From Brevundimonas sp. MYb52 (GTDB lineage Bacteria; Pseudomonadota; Alphaproteobacteria; Caulobacterales; Caulobacteraceae), in NCBI RefSeq assembly GCF_002979535.1, contig NZ_PCPB01000003.1, positions 209,867-273,866 on the forward strand: a stretch of DNA of 64,000 nucleotides, in the 5' to 3' direction. Below are positions 9,385 through 17,999 of this stretch, in pieces (position 1 is the stretch's first letter; each line of letters opens with the position of its first letter). Made by a program: the position numbers and the translations under genes. The notes beneath the pieces are model-generated. The model searched no databases. It saw only the letters and a list, made by a program, of their open reading frames with translations, and was not told the DNA's origin.

Positions 9385-10866
9385 ATGCAAATCGCGTCCC
9401 GTCTGAGCTATGACGCGAAGATGATCGCACGCCTTCGCCCCGTTCCGTTCGCCCTCGGGCCTGTCCACTTCGTCGGCATCGGCGGCATCGGCATGAGCGG
9501 CATCGCCGAGATCATGCTGAAGATCGGCTATCAGGTGCAGGGCTCCGACGCCAAGGCCAGCGCCAACACTGAGCGGCTCGAGAAGCTGGGCGCTCGCATC
9601 TACATCGGCCATGACGCGGCCCATGTAACCGAGGGCGTCTCGGCGGTGGTCTATTCCACGGCGGTCAAGGCGACGAACCCGGAGTTGGTCGTGGCGCGCG
9701 AACGCCGCATTCCTCTGGTGCGCCGCGCCGAGATGCTGGCCGAGCTGATGCGTTTGCAATTCTCGGTCGGCGTCGGCGGCACTCATGGCAAGACGACGAC
9801 GACCTCCATGGTCGCGGCCCTGCTGGACGCCGGTTCGCTGGACCCGACGGTGGTCAACGGCGGCATCATCAACGCCTATGGCACCAACGCCAAGGTGGGC
9901 GAGGGCGACTGGATCGTGGTCGAGGCCGACGAGAGCGACGGCAGCTTCCTGCGCCTGAAATGCACCGTGGCCATCATCACCAATATCGACCCGGAACACC
10001 TGGACCACTACGGCGACTTCGACGCGGTCAAGAAGGCCTTCTGCGACTTCATCGAGGATATTCCCTTCTACGGCTTCGGCGTGGTCTGCCTGGACCACCC
10101 GGAAGTGCAGAAGCTGGCGGCCCAGATCGATAACCGTCGCCTGGTCACCTACGGGTTGAATCCCCAGGCCATGGTCCGGGCCGAGAACGTGCAGATGTCG
10201 CCCGACGGGTCGCGTTTCGATGTCGTCATTCAGGGGCAGGGTCTGGCCGCACTGGACGAGCCGACGCGGATCGAGGGCCTCTATCTGCCCATGGCCGGTT
10301 GGCACAATGTCTCCAACTCCCTGGCCGCCATCGCCGTGGCGCGCGAACTGGGCGTGGATGACGACTCCATCCGTCAGGGCCTGGCTGGTTTCGGCGGGGT
10401 CAAGCGCCGCTTCACCACCACGGGCGTGGTCGGCGGCGTGCGCGTCATCGACGACTACGGCCACCACCCGGTTGAGATCGCCGCCGTGCTGAAAGCAGCC
10501 CGTCAGGTGGTCCAGTCCGCTGACAATCCCGGCCGTGTCATCGCCGTGGTCCAGCCGCACCGCTACACCCGCCTGCGCGACCTGATGGAGGACTTCTCCA
10601 CCTGCTTCGCCGACGCCGACAGCGTTCTGGTCGCCGACGTCTATCCGGCCGGCGAGCAGCCGATCGAGGGTGTCGACAAGCACGCTCTGGCCGACGGCAT
10701 CCGCCGCTATGGCCATCGTCAGGTCGTCGCGCTGGAAAACGCCGCCGTCCTGCCGCGCGTCATCAAGGACGAGGCCAAGCCTGGCGATCTGGTCGTCCTG
10801 CTGGGCGCTGGCGACATCACCAGCTGGGCCTACGCCCTGCCGGCGCAACTGGAGGCCCTAGGCTAG
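9385..10866 (+). CDS. murC: UDP-N-acetylmuramate--L-alanine ligase MurC
   Basis: A 493-residue cytosolic Mur ligase that adds L-alanine to UDP-MurNAc in peptidoglycan synthesis. It shows the UDP-binding GIGGIGMSG at 31-39, the ATP loop GTHGKTTTT at 132-140, EADESDGSF around 186-194, [11 protein letters not shown] in the central domain and DDYGHHP in the C-terminal part. The start at 9385 has AAGGA nine bases upstream; an ATG 12 codons later ([10 protein letters not shown]) is also possible and closer to what I recall for relatives. It sits away from the usual division and cell wall cluster: ccrM is on one side and a membrane protein and murB on the other. Confidence 0.95.
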   Translation: MQIASRLSYDAKMIARLRPVPFALGPVHFVGIGGIGMSGIAEIMLKIGYQVQGSDAKASANTERLEKLGARIYIGHDAAHVTEGVSAVVYSTAVKATNPELVVARERRIPLVRRAEMLAELMRLQFSVGVGGTHGKTTTTSMVAALLDAGSLDPTVVNGGIINAYGTNAKVGEGDWIVVEADESDGSFLRLKCTVAIITNIDPEHLDHYGDFDAVKKAFCDFIEDIPFYGFGVVCLDHPEVQKLAAQIDNRRLVTYGLNPQAMVRAENVQMSPDGSRFDVVIQGQGLAALDEPTRIEGLYLPMAGWHNVSNSLAAIAVARELGVDDDSIRQGLAGFGGVKRRFTTTGVVGGVRVIDDYGHHPVEIAAVLKAARQVVQSADNPGRVIAVVQPHRYTRLRDLMEDFSTCFADADSVLVADVYPAGEQPIEGVDKHALADGIRRYGHRQVVALENAAVLPRVIKDEAKPGDLVVLLGAGDITSWAYALPAQLEALG

Positions 10867-10879
10867 GACTTAGCCTAGG
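10857..10879. terminator. Hairpin overlapping the stop codons of murC and the convergent gene
   Basis: Inverted repeat with 9-nt arms CCTAGGCTA (10857-10865) and TAGCCTAGG (10871-10879) and a 5-nt loop. It covers the murC stop codon (10864-10866) and the stop of the opposing gene (10870-10872). There is no clear T-run, so termination is inferred from position. Confidence 0.5.
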
Positions 10880-11601
10880 TAGCGCGCGATCATCGCGCCA
10901 AAGAAAAAGCAGAACAGGCTGGTCATGGCGAAGGCTGTGACAAAGGCGCCCAGCCACTCGACGCGGCCCTGCAGCCGCAGGGTCTCGCTCGGCTCCAGCA
11001 GGCCTGAGCGGACCTTCTTCATGTCGCCTTCCAGCGCCAGCATGACCACGGCCATGCCGCCCAGCAGCGGCAGCCAGGCCGTCAGCAGGGCGGCCAAGGA
11101 GCCCGCCGAGGCGCGGCCGGAGCTGAAGCGGGCGATGAAGCCCTGTATGACTTCCTGATGGCCCAGCGGTAGATAGACGAAGAGCAGCAGGCCGATCGCC
11201 GCCAGATAGAGCAGGGCGTAAAGGGCCCGCTGGCCCGGGCTGATCGGCACGGCGGGCGGCGGTTCGGTTGGCTCGGAAAAGGCGTCCGGCATGGATGCGC
11301 CGCTTAGAAAGTGGCCGGCCTGCCGACGCTTCTCGATGTGCCAGAACCAGCGATAGGTCCCGGCGTGGGCCAGAGGCAGGAAGAAGCAGGCCATCAACAC
11401 GGCCAGGACACCGTTGAGCGATTGCTCGAACGTCAGGTTGCGGCCCAGGCTTTCGGCGGCGAACAGCAGACCGATGCTCAGGGCGCCGATGCTGATGACG
11501 CTGGGCGGCGTGATCACGAGGATCAACAGGATGGAGCGCAGCGGCTCTTGCAGACCGGGGAGGAAGCGCTTCCTCTTGCTTGTCGATGTGGTTCGGGGCA
11601 T
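10870..11601 (-). CDS. Hypothetical inner-membrane protein, 243 aa
   Basis: An integral membrane protein with four predicted hydrophobic segments, at about residues 22-45, 58-80, 125-147 and 215-240, plus a weaker one near 170-190. A proline-rich cytosolic-type loop (PTEPPPAVPISPGQ) lies between the second and third. The N-terminus is strongly basic (TSTSKRKRF). I do not recognise a family. The start at 11601 is chosen because upstream codons in the same frame run into the murB promoter region and have no protein character. It is transcribed against murC and murB, wedged between them, with 40 bp to the murB start. No function is proposed. Confidence 0.75.
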   Translation of the reverse strand: MPRTTSTSKRKRFLPGLQEPLRSILLILVITPPSVISIGALSIGLLFAAESLGRNLTFEQSLNGVLAVLMACFFLPLAHAGTYRWFWHIEKRRQAGHFLSGASMPDAFSEPTEPPPAVPISPGQRALYALLYLAAIGLLLFVYLPLGHQEVIQGFIARFSSGRASAGSLAALLTAWLPLLGGMAVVMLALEGDMKKVRSGLLEPSETLRLQGRVEWLGAFVTAFAMTSLFCFFFGAMIARYLG

Positions 11602-11641
11602 CGCAGCCTTATCGCACACTGGACGCGCGCAAGAGATTTGA

Positions 11642-12553
11642 ATGACGACCTGGACTGAAGCCCTTCCTGACGTGCGCGGCAAGCTGCTGCTGAACGAGCC
11701 GCTGGGGCCCTACACCTGGTTCCGCGTCGGCGGGGCGGCGGATGCTCTGTTCATTCCGGCGGACGCCGACGATCTGGCTGACTTCCTGAAGGCCCTGCCG
11801 GCGACCGTGCCGGTCACCATCATCGGCGTCGGCTCCAACCTGATCGTGCGCGACGGCGGGGTCGAGGGTGTGGTCATCCGTCTGGCGGGGCGTGCCTTTG
11901 CCGCCATCACGACTGAGGGCGAGATCATTACGGCCGGCGCGGGCGCGCTGGACTCGATGGTGGCCAAAGCATCCGCGAAAGCGGGCATCGCAGGGCTGGA
12001 GTTCTATGCCGGCATTCCCGGCACCATCGGCGGCGCCCTGACCATGAACGCGGGCTGCTATGGCGCGGAGACCAAGGACGTTCTGGTCTCGGCCTGGGGT
12101 CTGACGCGTCAGGGCGAGCGGGTCGAGTTGGCCCTGGCCGACTTCGGCTACACCTATCGCCATTCCAACGCTCCGGCTGACATCATCTGGATGGAGGCGA
12201 CCTACCGCGGCGCGCCCGACGCGCCTGAAGCCGTCCTGGCGCGCATCAACGAGATCACCAGCCGCCGCGAAACGACACAGCCGATCCGCGAAAAGACCGG
12301 CGGCTCGACCTTCAAGAACCCCGAGGGTCATTCCTCGTGGAAGCTGGTCGACGAGGCGGGCTGGCGCGGCAAGCTGCACGCTGAAACCGGCGGTGGCGCC
12401 AAGTTCAGCGAGTTGCACTCCAACTTCATGATCAACCCCGGCGAAGCCACCGCCGCCGACATCGAGGGCCTTGGCGAGACGGTCCGCGCCGACGTCCTGA
12501 AGAAGACCGGCGTTCAACTGGACTGGGAAATCAAGCGCATCGGCCGGACGTAA
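11642..12553 (+). CDS. murB: UDP-N-acetylenolpyruvoylglucosamine reductase MurB
   Basis: A 303-residue flavoenzyme that reduces UDP-GlcNAc-enolpyruvate to UDP-MurNAc with NADPH. FAD-binding features are [10 protein letters not shown] at 25-34, [13 protein letters not shown] at 61-73 and [15 protein letters not shown] at 124-138; the catalytic serine is in [10 protein letters not shown] (Ser222). The C-terminal HSNFMIN segment is also typical. The start ATG at 11642 is separated from the divergent membrane protein gene by 40 bp. It acts two steps before MurC in the same pathway, and the two genes are near each other but not in one operon. Confidence 0.95.
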   Translation: MTTWTEALPDVRGKLLLNEPLGPYTWFRVGGAADALFIPADADDLADFLKALPATVPVTIIGVGSNLIVRDGGVEGVVIRLAGRAFAAITTEGEIITAGAGALDSMVAKASAKAGIAGLEFYAGIPGTIGGALTMNAGCYGAETKDVLVSAWGLTRQGERVELALADFGYTYRHSNAPADIIWMEATYRGAPDAPEAVLARINEITSRRETTQPIREKTGGSTFKNPEGHSSWKLVDEAGWRGKLHAETGGGAKFSELHSNFMINPGEATAADIEGLGETVRADVLKKTGVQLDWEIKRIGRT

Positions 12554-12578
12554 CCCGCTTCCGGCGGAGCGGAGGCAG

Positions 12579-13811
12579 TCAGGCCGGGCGGTTGCGCCCC
12601 GTCAGCCAGGCGACTACCCAGACGGCGAAGCCGCCCAGCGACAGGGCGACGCCGACCCAGCCAGTCGAGGTCCAGCCCCAGCCCGCCGCCACGGCCATGC
12701 CGCCCAGCAAGGGGCCGATGGCGTTGGCGGTGTTGAAGGCCGAATGGTTCAGGGCGGCGGCCAGGGTCTGGGCGTCGCCGGCCACGTCCATCAGTCGCGT
12801 CTGCAGGATGGACCCCAGTCCGCCCCCGCCGCCGATCAGGAAGACCACGATCAGCATGGCCCACAGGTGCGGGGCTGCGAAGGGATAGAGGGCCAGGGCC
12901 GCGGCGCTCCACAGCAGCAAGCCGCCCGCCGCCGCCATGCCGAACCGGTCGGCGGCCCAGGCCCCCAGCAGGTTGCCGCTCATCATGCCCAAACCGAACA
13001 TGGCGAAGACCCAGGGCAGGACGTCCGGCCCCACGCCGGTCACGGCGGTCAGGGTCGAGGCCAGATAGGCATAGACCGCGAACATGCCGCCAAAGCCGAT
13101 GGCCCCGACGCCGAGGGTCAGCCAGACCTGACCGCGTTTCAGGGCGCCCAGCTCGCGCATGGGGCTGGCGTCGGCGTGGGCAGGATCACGTGGCGCGAAC
13201 AGGGCGACCAGGGCCATGGTGACGACCGCCAATACGCTGACGATGGCGAAGGTCCAGCGCCAGCCGAACTCGTGGCTGACGGCGGTGGCGACCGGCACGC
13301 CGATGACGGTGGCGACGGTCAGCCCCAGCAGGATGGTGGAGACGGCGCGGGTGCGCAGGCGCAGCGGCACCAACGAGGCCGCCACCAGGGCCGCCACGCC
13401 GAAATAGGCCCCATGCGGAATGCCGCTGAGGAAGCGGAAGGCCAGCATCCACTCATAGGTGGGGGCGAGCGCGCTGAGGCCGTTGCCGACGGCGAACAGG
13501 GCCATGAAGCCGATCAGCAGCAACCAGCGCGGCAGGCGGGCCCCCAGCACCGCCAGTATCGGCGCGCCGACGACGACGCCGGCGGCATAGGCGCTGATGA
13601 CGTGGCCGGCGGTGGGCTCATCGACGCCGAGACCCGCCGCGAAATCGGGCAGGACGCTCATGGCGGCGAACTCGGTCACGCCGATGGCGAACCCGCCCAT
13701 GGCCAGGGCCAGCAGGACCAGGGCCACCTTGCCGGGGGCGGCGACGGTGTCCAGCGCGGGCGATGCGCACAGATCGTCGTCGATACAGGAGGCGGCGTCG
13801 GTGGGGGCCAT
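12579..13811 (-). CDS. MFS exporter, DHA1-like
   Basis: A 410-residue, twelve-helix major facilitator. The first helix pair contains FAIGVTEFAAMSVLPD, then a loop GARLPRW (motif A position) and FRFLSGIPHGAYFGVAALVA (motif B/C region), which resembles AraJ/YdhP/purine-efflux-type DHA1 transporters. Such carriers export small molecules in exchange for protons. The start at 13811 follows an inverted repeat (13824-13843) that could be an operator. It is convergent with murB, 25 bp apart. Substrate cannot be read from sequence. Confidence 0.88.
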   Translation of the reverse strand: MAPTDAASCIDDDLCASPALDTVAAPGKVALVLLALAMGGFAIGVTEFAAMSVLPDFAAGLGVDEPTAGHVISAYAAGVVVGAPILAVLGARLPRWLLLIGFMALFAVGNGLSALAPTYEWMLAFRFLSGIPHGAYFGVAALVAASLVPLRLRTRAVSTILLGLTVATVIGVPVATAVSHEFGWRWTFAIVSVLAVVTMALVALFAPRDPAHADASPMRELGALKRGQVWLTLGVGAIGFGGMFAVYAYLASTLTAVTGVGPDVLPWVFAMFGLGMMSGNLLGAWAADRFGMAAAGGLLLWSAAALALYPFAAPHLWAMLIVVFLIGGGGGLGSILQTRLMDVAGDAQTLAAALNHSAFNTANAIGPLLGGMAVAAGWGWTSTGWVGVALSLGGFAVWVVAWLTGRNRPA

Positions 13812-13823
13812 GAACTATCGCAA

Positions 13824-13843
13824 TGCAACAAACTTTACGTTGC
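13824..13843. promoter_or_regulatory. Inverted repeat upstream of MFS gene, possible operator
   Basis: GCAAC (13825-13829) and GTTGC (13839-13843) form an inverted repeat with a 9-nt AT-rich centre, 13 bp upstream of the MFS start. The geometry suits a dimeric repressor, but no regulator gene is adjacent. Weak evidence. Confidence 0.3.
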
Positions 13844-13898
13844 GTCGCAAAATAGGACCTGACCGCCGGGCTTCAACCTCGGGCGGGGCGCAAGTCGA

Positions 13899-14363
13899 TC
13901 AACTCTTGTTTTCGTAGGTGGCCGTGATCGAGGCCTTGGCCAGGGTGTGGAAGTGCAGGTTGAAGCCGAAGACGGCGCCGGAATCGTCCGCTGTCACCGG
14001 CAGACGGTCCACGTCCACGGCGAAGACGGTGAAGATATAGCGGTGAGGGCCGTGTCCAGCCGGCGGGGCGGCGCCGCCATAGCCGGGCTCGCCGAAGTCG
14101 GTGCGCCCCTCGACCGCGCCCGAAGGCAGGGCGGCGCCCGCGGCCAGGTCGGTCAGGTCGGCGGGAATATTGGCGACCGTCCAGTGCCAGAAGCCCGAGC
14201 CGGTCGGGGCGTCGGGGTCGTAGCAGGTGATGGCGAAGCTCTTGGTTCCTTCGGGGGCGCCCGACCACGACAACTGCGGCGCGATATTGCCTAGGGCATA
14301 GACCTGGGCGTCGGGCAGGACGTCGCCGTCTCGGAAATCGGCGGAGGTCAGGGTGAAGGTCAT
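13899..14363 (-). CDS. YbhB/YbcL-type PEBP (Raf kinase inhibitor-like) protein
   Basis: A 154-residue cytosolic protein of the phosphatidylethanolamine-binding superfamily. Visible landmarks are APQLSWSGAPEGTKSFAITCYDPDAPTGSGFWHW (quoted in two parts: PQLSWSGAPEGTKS near residue 28 and YDPDAPTGSGFWHW near 47) and GPHRYIFTVFAVD near 105, which form the ligand pocket. The family's bacterial role is not well defined. The ATG at 14363 is preferred because the longer frame upstream lacks family sequence. Divergent from the fatty acid cyclopropanation gene, 116 bp apart. Confidence 0.9.
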   Translation of the reverse strand: MTFTLTSADFRDGDVLPDAQVYALGNIAPQLSWSGAPEGTKSFAITCYDPDAPTGSGFWHWTVANIPADLTDLAAGAALPSGAVEGRTDFGEPGYGGAAPPAGHGPHRYIFTVFAVDVDRLPVTADDSGAVFGFNLHFHTLAKASITATYENKS

Positions 14364-14479
14364 CGGAGGCGCTCCCTTGCAACTGGTTCGCTGACGGAAC
14401 GGTCCGGCTTCCACACCGTTGCGCTGCGACAGTCTGTTCCTAGCTAAGCTTGATCGACGTTCAAAGCGCGGAGAGCCGG

Positions 14480-15649
14480 ATGCTGCAATCCCTTCTTGAT
14501 CGGACGTTTCTGACACGCGCGATCCGCGTGCGTCTGCCGGATGGCCGCGAGTTGACGGCGGGGCCGGGGACGCCGGAACTGACGGCTGTGATTTCGGATG
14601 CGAAGACGGCCTTGGCCATCGCCGCCAATCCCGAGTTGGCCCTGGGCGAAGCCTTTATGGATGGACGCTTCCGGATCGAGCACGGCGACATCTACGACTT
14701 TCTGCAACTGACCACGTCGCAACTGGCGATGCGGCCGCGTGGAGGACGGCTGAATCTGCTGCAAAGGCTTCGACGGGGCGCCGAGCAGGCCAATGACAGG
14801 CTCCATGCGCGCGAGAACGTCCACCATCATTATGATCTGACGGTTGATTTCTACCGGCTGTTTCTGGACGAGGATCTCCAGTATTCCTGCGCCTTCTTCG
14901 AGACGCCGGACGCGACCCTGGATCAGGCCCAGGTCGCCAAGAAACGGCGGCTGATCGACAAGCTGGTGCTGTCGCCGGGCCAGACGGCGCTCGACATCGG
15001 CTGCGGCTGGGGCGGCCTGGGTCTGTCCATGGCCGAGCGCGGCGCGCGTGTCACCGGCGTCACCTTGTCCACCGAACAGCACCGCACGGCCAACGCGCGG
15101 GCATCGGCGCGCGGCCTGTCCGACCAGGCGGATTTCCGGCTGCAGGACTATCGCGATCTGAACCAGACCTACGACCGGATCATCTCGGTCGGCATGTTCG
15201 AACACGTCGGGGCGCCCAATTATCAGGAGTATTTCGACACGGTCGCCCGGTTGCTGGATGACGACGGGGTGGCGGTGATCCACGCCATCGGCCGCAAGTC
15301 GCCGCCTAGCCGCACCCAGCCCTTCATCCGCAAATACATCTTTCCGGGCGGCTATATCCCGGCCCTGTCAGAGGTTCTGCCCGCCATCGAACGCTCCGGC
15401 CTATGGGTCACGGACATGGAGGTGCTGCGCCTGCACTACGCCGAGACGCTGAAGCACTGGCGTCAGCGCTTCCTGGCGCGTCGCGATGAGGCGCTGACAA
15501 TGTATGACGAACGCTTCTGCCGCATGTGGGAGTTCTACCTCGCGGCCAGCGAAGTCGCCTTTCGTGAACTGGGCCACATGGTCTTCCAGTTGCAACTGGC
15601 GAAGAAACAGACGGCCGTCCCGCTGAGCCGGGACTATCTGTGCGAGTAG
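14480..15649 (+). CDS. cfa: Cyclopropane-fatty-acyl-phospholipid synthase family methyltransferase
   Basis: A 389-residue SAM-dependent enzyme that adds a methylene bridge to unsaturated acyl chains of membrane phospholipids. The SAM loop is LDIGCGWGGLG at 171-181, preceded by the family signature QYSCAFF at 134-140 and followed by GVTLSTEQ. MFEHVG and HYAETLKHWR further on are also typical. The ATG at 14480 has GGAGAG seven bases upstream; an in-frame TTG ten codons earlier is less likely. It ends 22 bp before a strong terminator. The exact product (cyclopropane or another C1 modification) is inferred from the family. Confidence 0.93.
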   Translation: MLQSLLDRTFLTRAIRVRLPDGRELTAGPGTPELTAVISDAKTALAIAANPELALGEAFMDGRFRIEHGDIYDFLQLTTSQLAMRPRGGRLNLLQRLRRGAEQANDRLHARENVHHHYDLTVDFYRLFLDEDLQYSCAFFETPDATLDQAQVAKKRRLIDKLVLSPGQTALDIGCGWGGLGLSMAERGARVTGVTLSTEQHRTANARASARGLSDQADFRLQDYRDLNQTYDRIISVGMFEHVGAPNYQEYFDTVARLLDDDGVAVIHAIGRKSPPSRTQPFIRKYIFPGGYIPALSEVLPAIERSGLWVTDMEVLRLHYAETLKHWRQRFLARRDEALTMYDERFCRMWEFYLAASEVAFRELGHMVFQLQLAKKQTAVPLSRDYLCE

Positions 15650-15671
15650 GGCCTGAGCGCCCTTGAACGGC

Positions 15672-15702
15672 AAAGGCCGCTTCCGTGAAGGAAGCGGCCT
15701 TT
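15672..15702. terminator. Strong bidirectional terminator between cfa and sciP
   Basis: Perfect 13-bp stem, AAAGGCCGCTTCC (15672-15684) and its complement (15690-15702), with a 5-nt loop. A-rich on the left and T-rich on the right flank, so it can serve both convergent genes. Confidence 0.85.
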
Positions 15703-15747
15703 ATCCTTATCCTTGGGCCTATCGCGCTTTGTGCGACTTGAAGCCGG

Positions 15748-16032
15748 TCAGTCCCGGTAGCTCTGGATGCGCGTGGTGCGCAGCCCTTGCATGCCCCATT
15801 TGTCGATCGCCTGCTGCCAGGCGATGAATTCCTCGGCCGTCAGACGATACTTCGTCAGGGCGTCTTCCAGGCTGATCAGACCGCCGCGAACGGCGGCGAC
15901 CACTTCGGCCTTGCGGCGGATCACCCAGCGGTTCGTTTCCGCCGGCGGGAGATCCCGCAGGGTCAGCGGCGTGCCCGTCGGGCCGACCACATATTGTTCG
16001 CCTCTACTATTTAGGCGTCGCTCTTGCAGCAT
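15748..16032 (-). CDS. sciP: CtrA inhibitor SciP (DUF1153)
   Basis: A 94-residue protein with the DUF1153 signature: EQYVVGPTGTPLTLRDLPP, then RWVIRRKAEVVAAVRGG and a helix-turn-helix part ending in LTAEEFIAWQ and GLRTTRIQ. In Caulobacter SciP binds the master regulator CtrA and the DNA near it, and stops CtrA from activating its targets in G1. Its place directly downstream of flgE is the arrangement I recall from Caulobacter. The 186-bp spacer to flgE probably holds its promoter, with a CTAA-N7-TTAA box and three GANTC sites. The start at 16032 is the only one giving the whole domain plus a short leader. Confidence 0.93.
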   Translation of the reverse strand: MLQERRLNSRGEQYVVGPTGTPLTLRDLPPAETNRWVIRRKAEVVAAVRGGLISLEDALTKYRLTAEEFIAWQQAIDKWGMQGLRTTRIQSYRD

Positions 16033-16086
16033 GGGCTTAAGCCTCTTTCACCACCACCATCGACGCGTACCCTAGGCGCGCCCCCG

Positions 16087-16101
16087 CTAAGGGGCGTTTA
16101 A
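16087..16101 (-). promoter_or_regulatory. CtrA-like box upstream of sciP
   Basis: CTAA-N7-TTAA on the + strand (TTAA-N7-TTAG on the sciP strand) matches seven of eight fixed positions of the CtrA consensus TTAA-N7-TTAA. It is 55-70 bp upstream of the sciP start, a fitting distance for a promoter element. CtrA activates sciP in Caulobacter; the site itself is a prediction. Confidence 0.45.
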
Positions 16102-16170
16102 GCGTCGTGGTGAAGGAATGGCTAAGACGCATCCTCCGTCCCCGGCGCATGGACGGCGCCGGAAACGAAG

Positions 16171-16207
16171 GATTCATCGAGTCTAACGAAGGCTTACTCA
16201 CGGATTC
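16171..16207. promoter_or_regulatory. Cluster of three GANTC sites between flgE and sciP
   Basis: GATTC (16171-16175), GAGTC (16179-16183) and GATTC (16203-16207) fall within 37 bp, upstream of the CtrA-like box. This is the densest GANTC group I found in any spacer of the window and could link sciP expression to replication-fork passage through CcrM. Confidence 0.5.
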
Positions 16208-16218
16208 CCGTTAAGCGA

Positions 16219-17952
16219 TCAGCGCTTGATGCTGAGCAGTTCGGCCAGCATCTCGTCCGCCGTCGTGATGATCTTGGACGAGGCCGAGTAGGCGCGCTGA
16301 GTGGTGATCAGGCTGGTGAACTCGGCCGACAGGTCGACGGTCGAGGATTCCAGTTGCTGGGCCGCGAGCATGCCCGCGCCGCCCGTGCCGGCCGACTTCA
16401 GGTTGAAGGTGCCGCTTTCCAGGCTGACGCGGAAGGCGTTGCCGGTCACCTGACGCAGGCTGTCGGGGCTGGGGAAGGTGGCGATGGCGACCTGGGCGAT
16501 CCGGCGCATGACGCCGTTGTCGAAGATGGCGGTGACGAAGCCGCTTTCATCAATCTTGATCTCGGACAGGTTGCCGAAGGCCGTGCCGTTGGTGACCGTC
16601 GACTGCACGATCGAGGCCGTGTTCAACTGGCTGAGGCCGCCGGCCGAGGTGTTCAGGTCCAGGGTCAGGCTTTGGTCGGAAATGCCCAGGCCGTCCGCCC
16701 ACTTGATTTTGTCGGCGTTGCCCGGAAGGCTCAGGTCGATGTTCGAATCCGAGGCGCCGAAGTCGAGCACGGCGTTGGTCGGGTCGCTGAACAGCGAGTT
16801 GGGCATGGTCTGCATCGCCGTGACGTCCAGGCGGCCCGACGGCGTGAAGGCGATCATGCCGGTCTTGATCTGACCATTGGAATAGGCGCCGCCGGTCTCC
16901 ACGCTGTCGGCGGGTACGGCGACGATTTCAGCATACCACTGGTTAGCCACATCGCTCTTCAGCAGGCGAATTTCGATGTTCCGCTGGCCGCCCTTGGAGT
17001 CCGAGACCGGGATGTTGATCTTGAAGTCCGGCTTGATGCCCGTGGGGTTGTCGTCGTCGCCATTGTACATGGCCATCGAGTTCAGGCTGGGATCGTACTT
17101 GGTCTTGGCGACCGTGGCGGTGTCCATGGCCAGGTTGGCCAGAGGCACGGTGACGCCGCCGCCCAGGTCGAGCGTCGTCGTCGTCGAGCCTGGGCCGCCG
17201 CCGGTGACGCCGGTCAGGCCGGTCAGCGCGCCGGCGGCGTCATAGGTCGCGACGGCGGTGATCGTCTGATTGCCGGTCTTGATGGTGACGTCATACTGGT
17301 TCGGCGTGGCGGTGGGGGCGTAGCGGACCGAGAACTCCATCGGGCCCGATGTGGGGGGAACCACGGCGACGCTGGCGTATTTGCTGGGGCTTGCTCCGGC
17401 CTGGATGGTCTGACCCGAGAAGAGGTTGGCGTTGATCTGGGCGCGGGTGGTCTTTTCAGCGGTGCCGCCGACGGTGCCGATGTTGATCGAGCGCAGCCGC
17501 GTCAGGTCGGAGGGGTCCGTGGCGATGTCGCCGTTGGAATCGACCGGCCAGCCCTGCAGATAGAGGCCTGCGCTGTTCTTCAGATAGCCCAGATCGTCGA
17601 TGCGGAAGGCGCCTGCGCGGGTGAACAGGCGGCTGTCGGTGGCGCCGACGCCCTCGGCCTTCTCGGTGGTGACGAAGAAGCCCTGACCGTCGATGGCCAG
17701 GTCAGTGCTCTCGGTCGTGCGCTGCAGTTGGCCTTCCTGGCTGATGAAGTGACGCGCCGCGGCGATGACGCCGCCGGCCGCGTAGCCGCCAGCGCCCTTG
17801 CTCTGGCTGTTCACCAGGGTCTGGAACTCGCCCTGGGTGCGCTTGTAGCCGATGGTGTTCACGTTCGCGATGTTCTGCGAGATCGCGGCCAGGGCGGCGG
17901 AGTTGGCGGAAAGACCGGAGACCCCGGCCTGCATGGCGCTGTTGATGCTCAT
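16219..17952 (-). CDS. flgE: Flagellar hook protein FlgE
   Basis: A 577-residue axial protein. The N-terminal rod/hook signature is intact (SGLSANSAALAAISQNIAN, then VNTIGYKRT), and the C-terminal segment VDLSAEFTSLITTQRAYSA followed by a heptad-like helix (TTADEMLAELLSIKR) completes the D0 domain. The large middle part forms the hook's outer domains. FlgE polymerises outside the cell to the universal joint between rod and filament. An AAGGAG sits 9 nt before the ATG at 17952. It is the third gene of the leftward fliK-flgD-flgE unit, 47 bp after flgD. Confidence 0.96.
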   Translation of the reverse strand: MSINSAMQAGVSGLSANSAALAAISQNIANVNTIGYKRTQGEFQTLVNSQSKGAGGYAAGGVIAAARHFISQEGQLQRTTESTDLAIDGQGFFVTTEKAEGVGATDSRLFTRAGAFRIDDLGYLKNSAGLYLQGWPVDSNGDIATDPSDLTRLRSINIGTVGGTAEKTTRAQINANLFSGQTIQAGASPSKYASVAVVPPTSGPMEFSVRYAPTATPNQYDVTIKTGNQTITAVATYDAAGALTGLTGVTGGGPGSTTTTLDLGGGVTVPLANLAMDTATVAKTKYDPSLNSMAMYNGDDDNPTGIKPDFKINIPVSDSKGGQRNIEIRLLKSDVANQWYAEIVAVPADSVETGGAYSNGQIKTGMIAFTPSGRLDVTAMQTMPNSLFSDPTNAVLDFGASDSNIDLSLPGNADKIKWADGLGISDQSLTLDLNTSAGGLSQLNTASIVQSTVTNGTAFGNLSEIKIDESGFVTAIFDNGVMRRIAQVAIATFPSPDSLRQVTGNAFRVSLESGTFNLKSAGTGGAGMLAAQQLESSTVDLSAEFTSLITTQRAYSASSKIITTADEMLAELLSIKR

Positions 17953-17999
17953 TGTGTCGGCTCCTTAGGCGGAAACTGGGGAAAGGAGAGGGACGCCGT

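Noticed and set aside
14450..14479. TTG start ten codons upstream for cfa
   Set aside because: The ATG at 14480 has a good ribosome site and the family N-terminus; the TTG has none.
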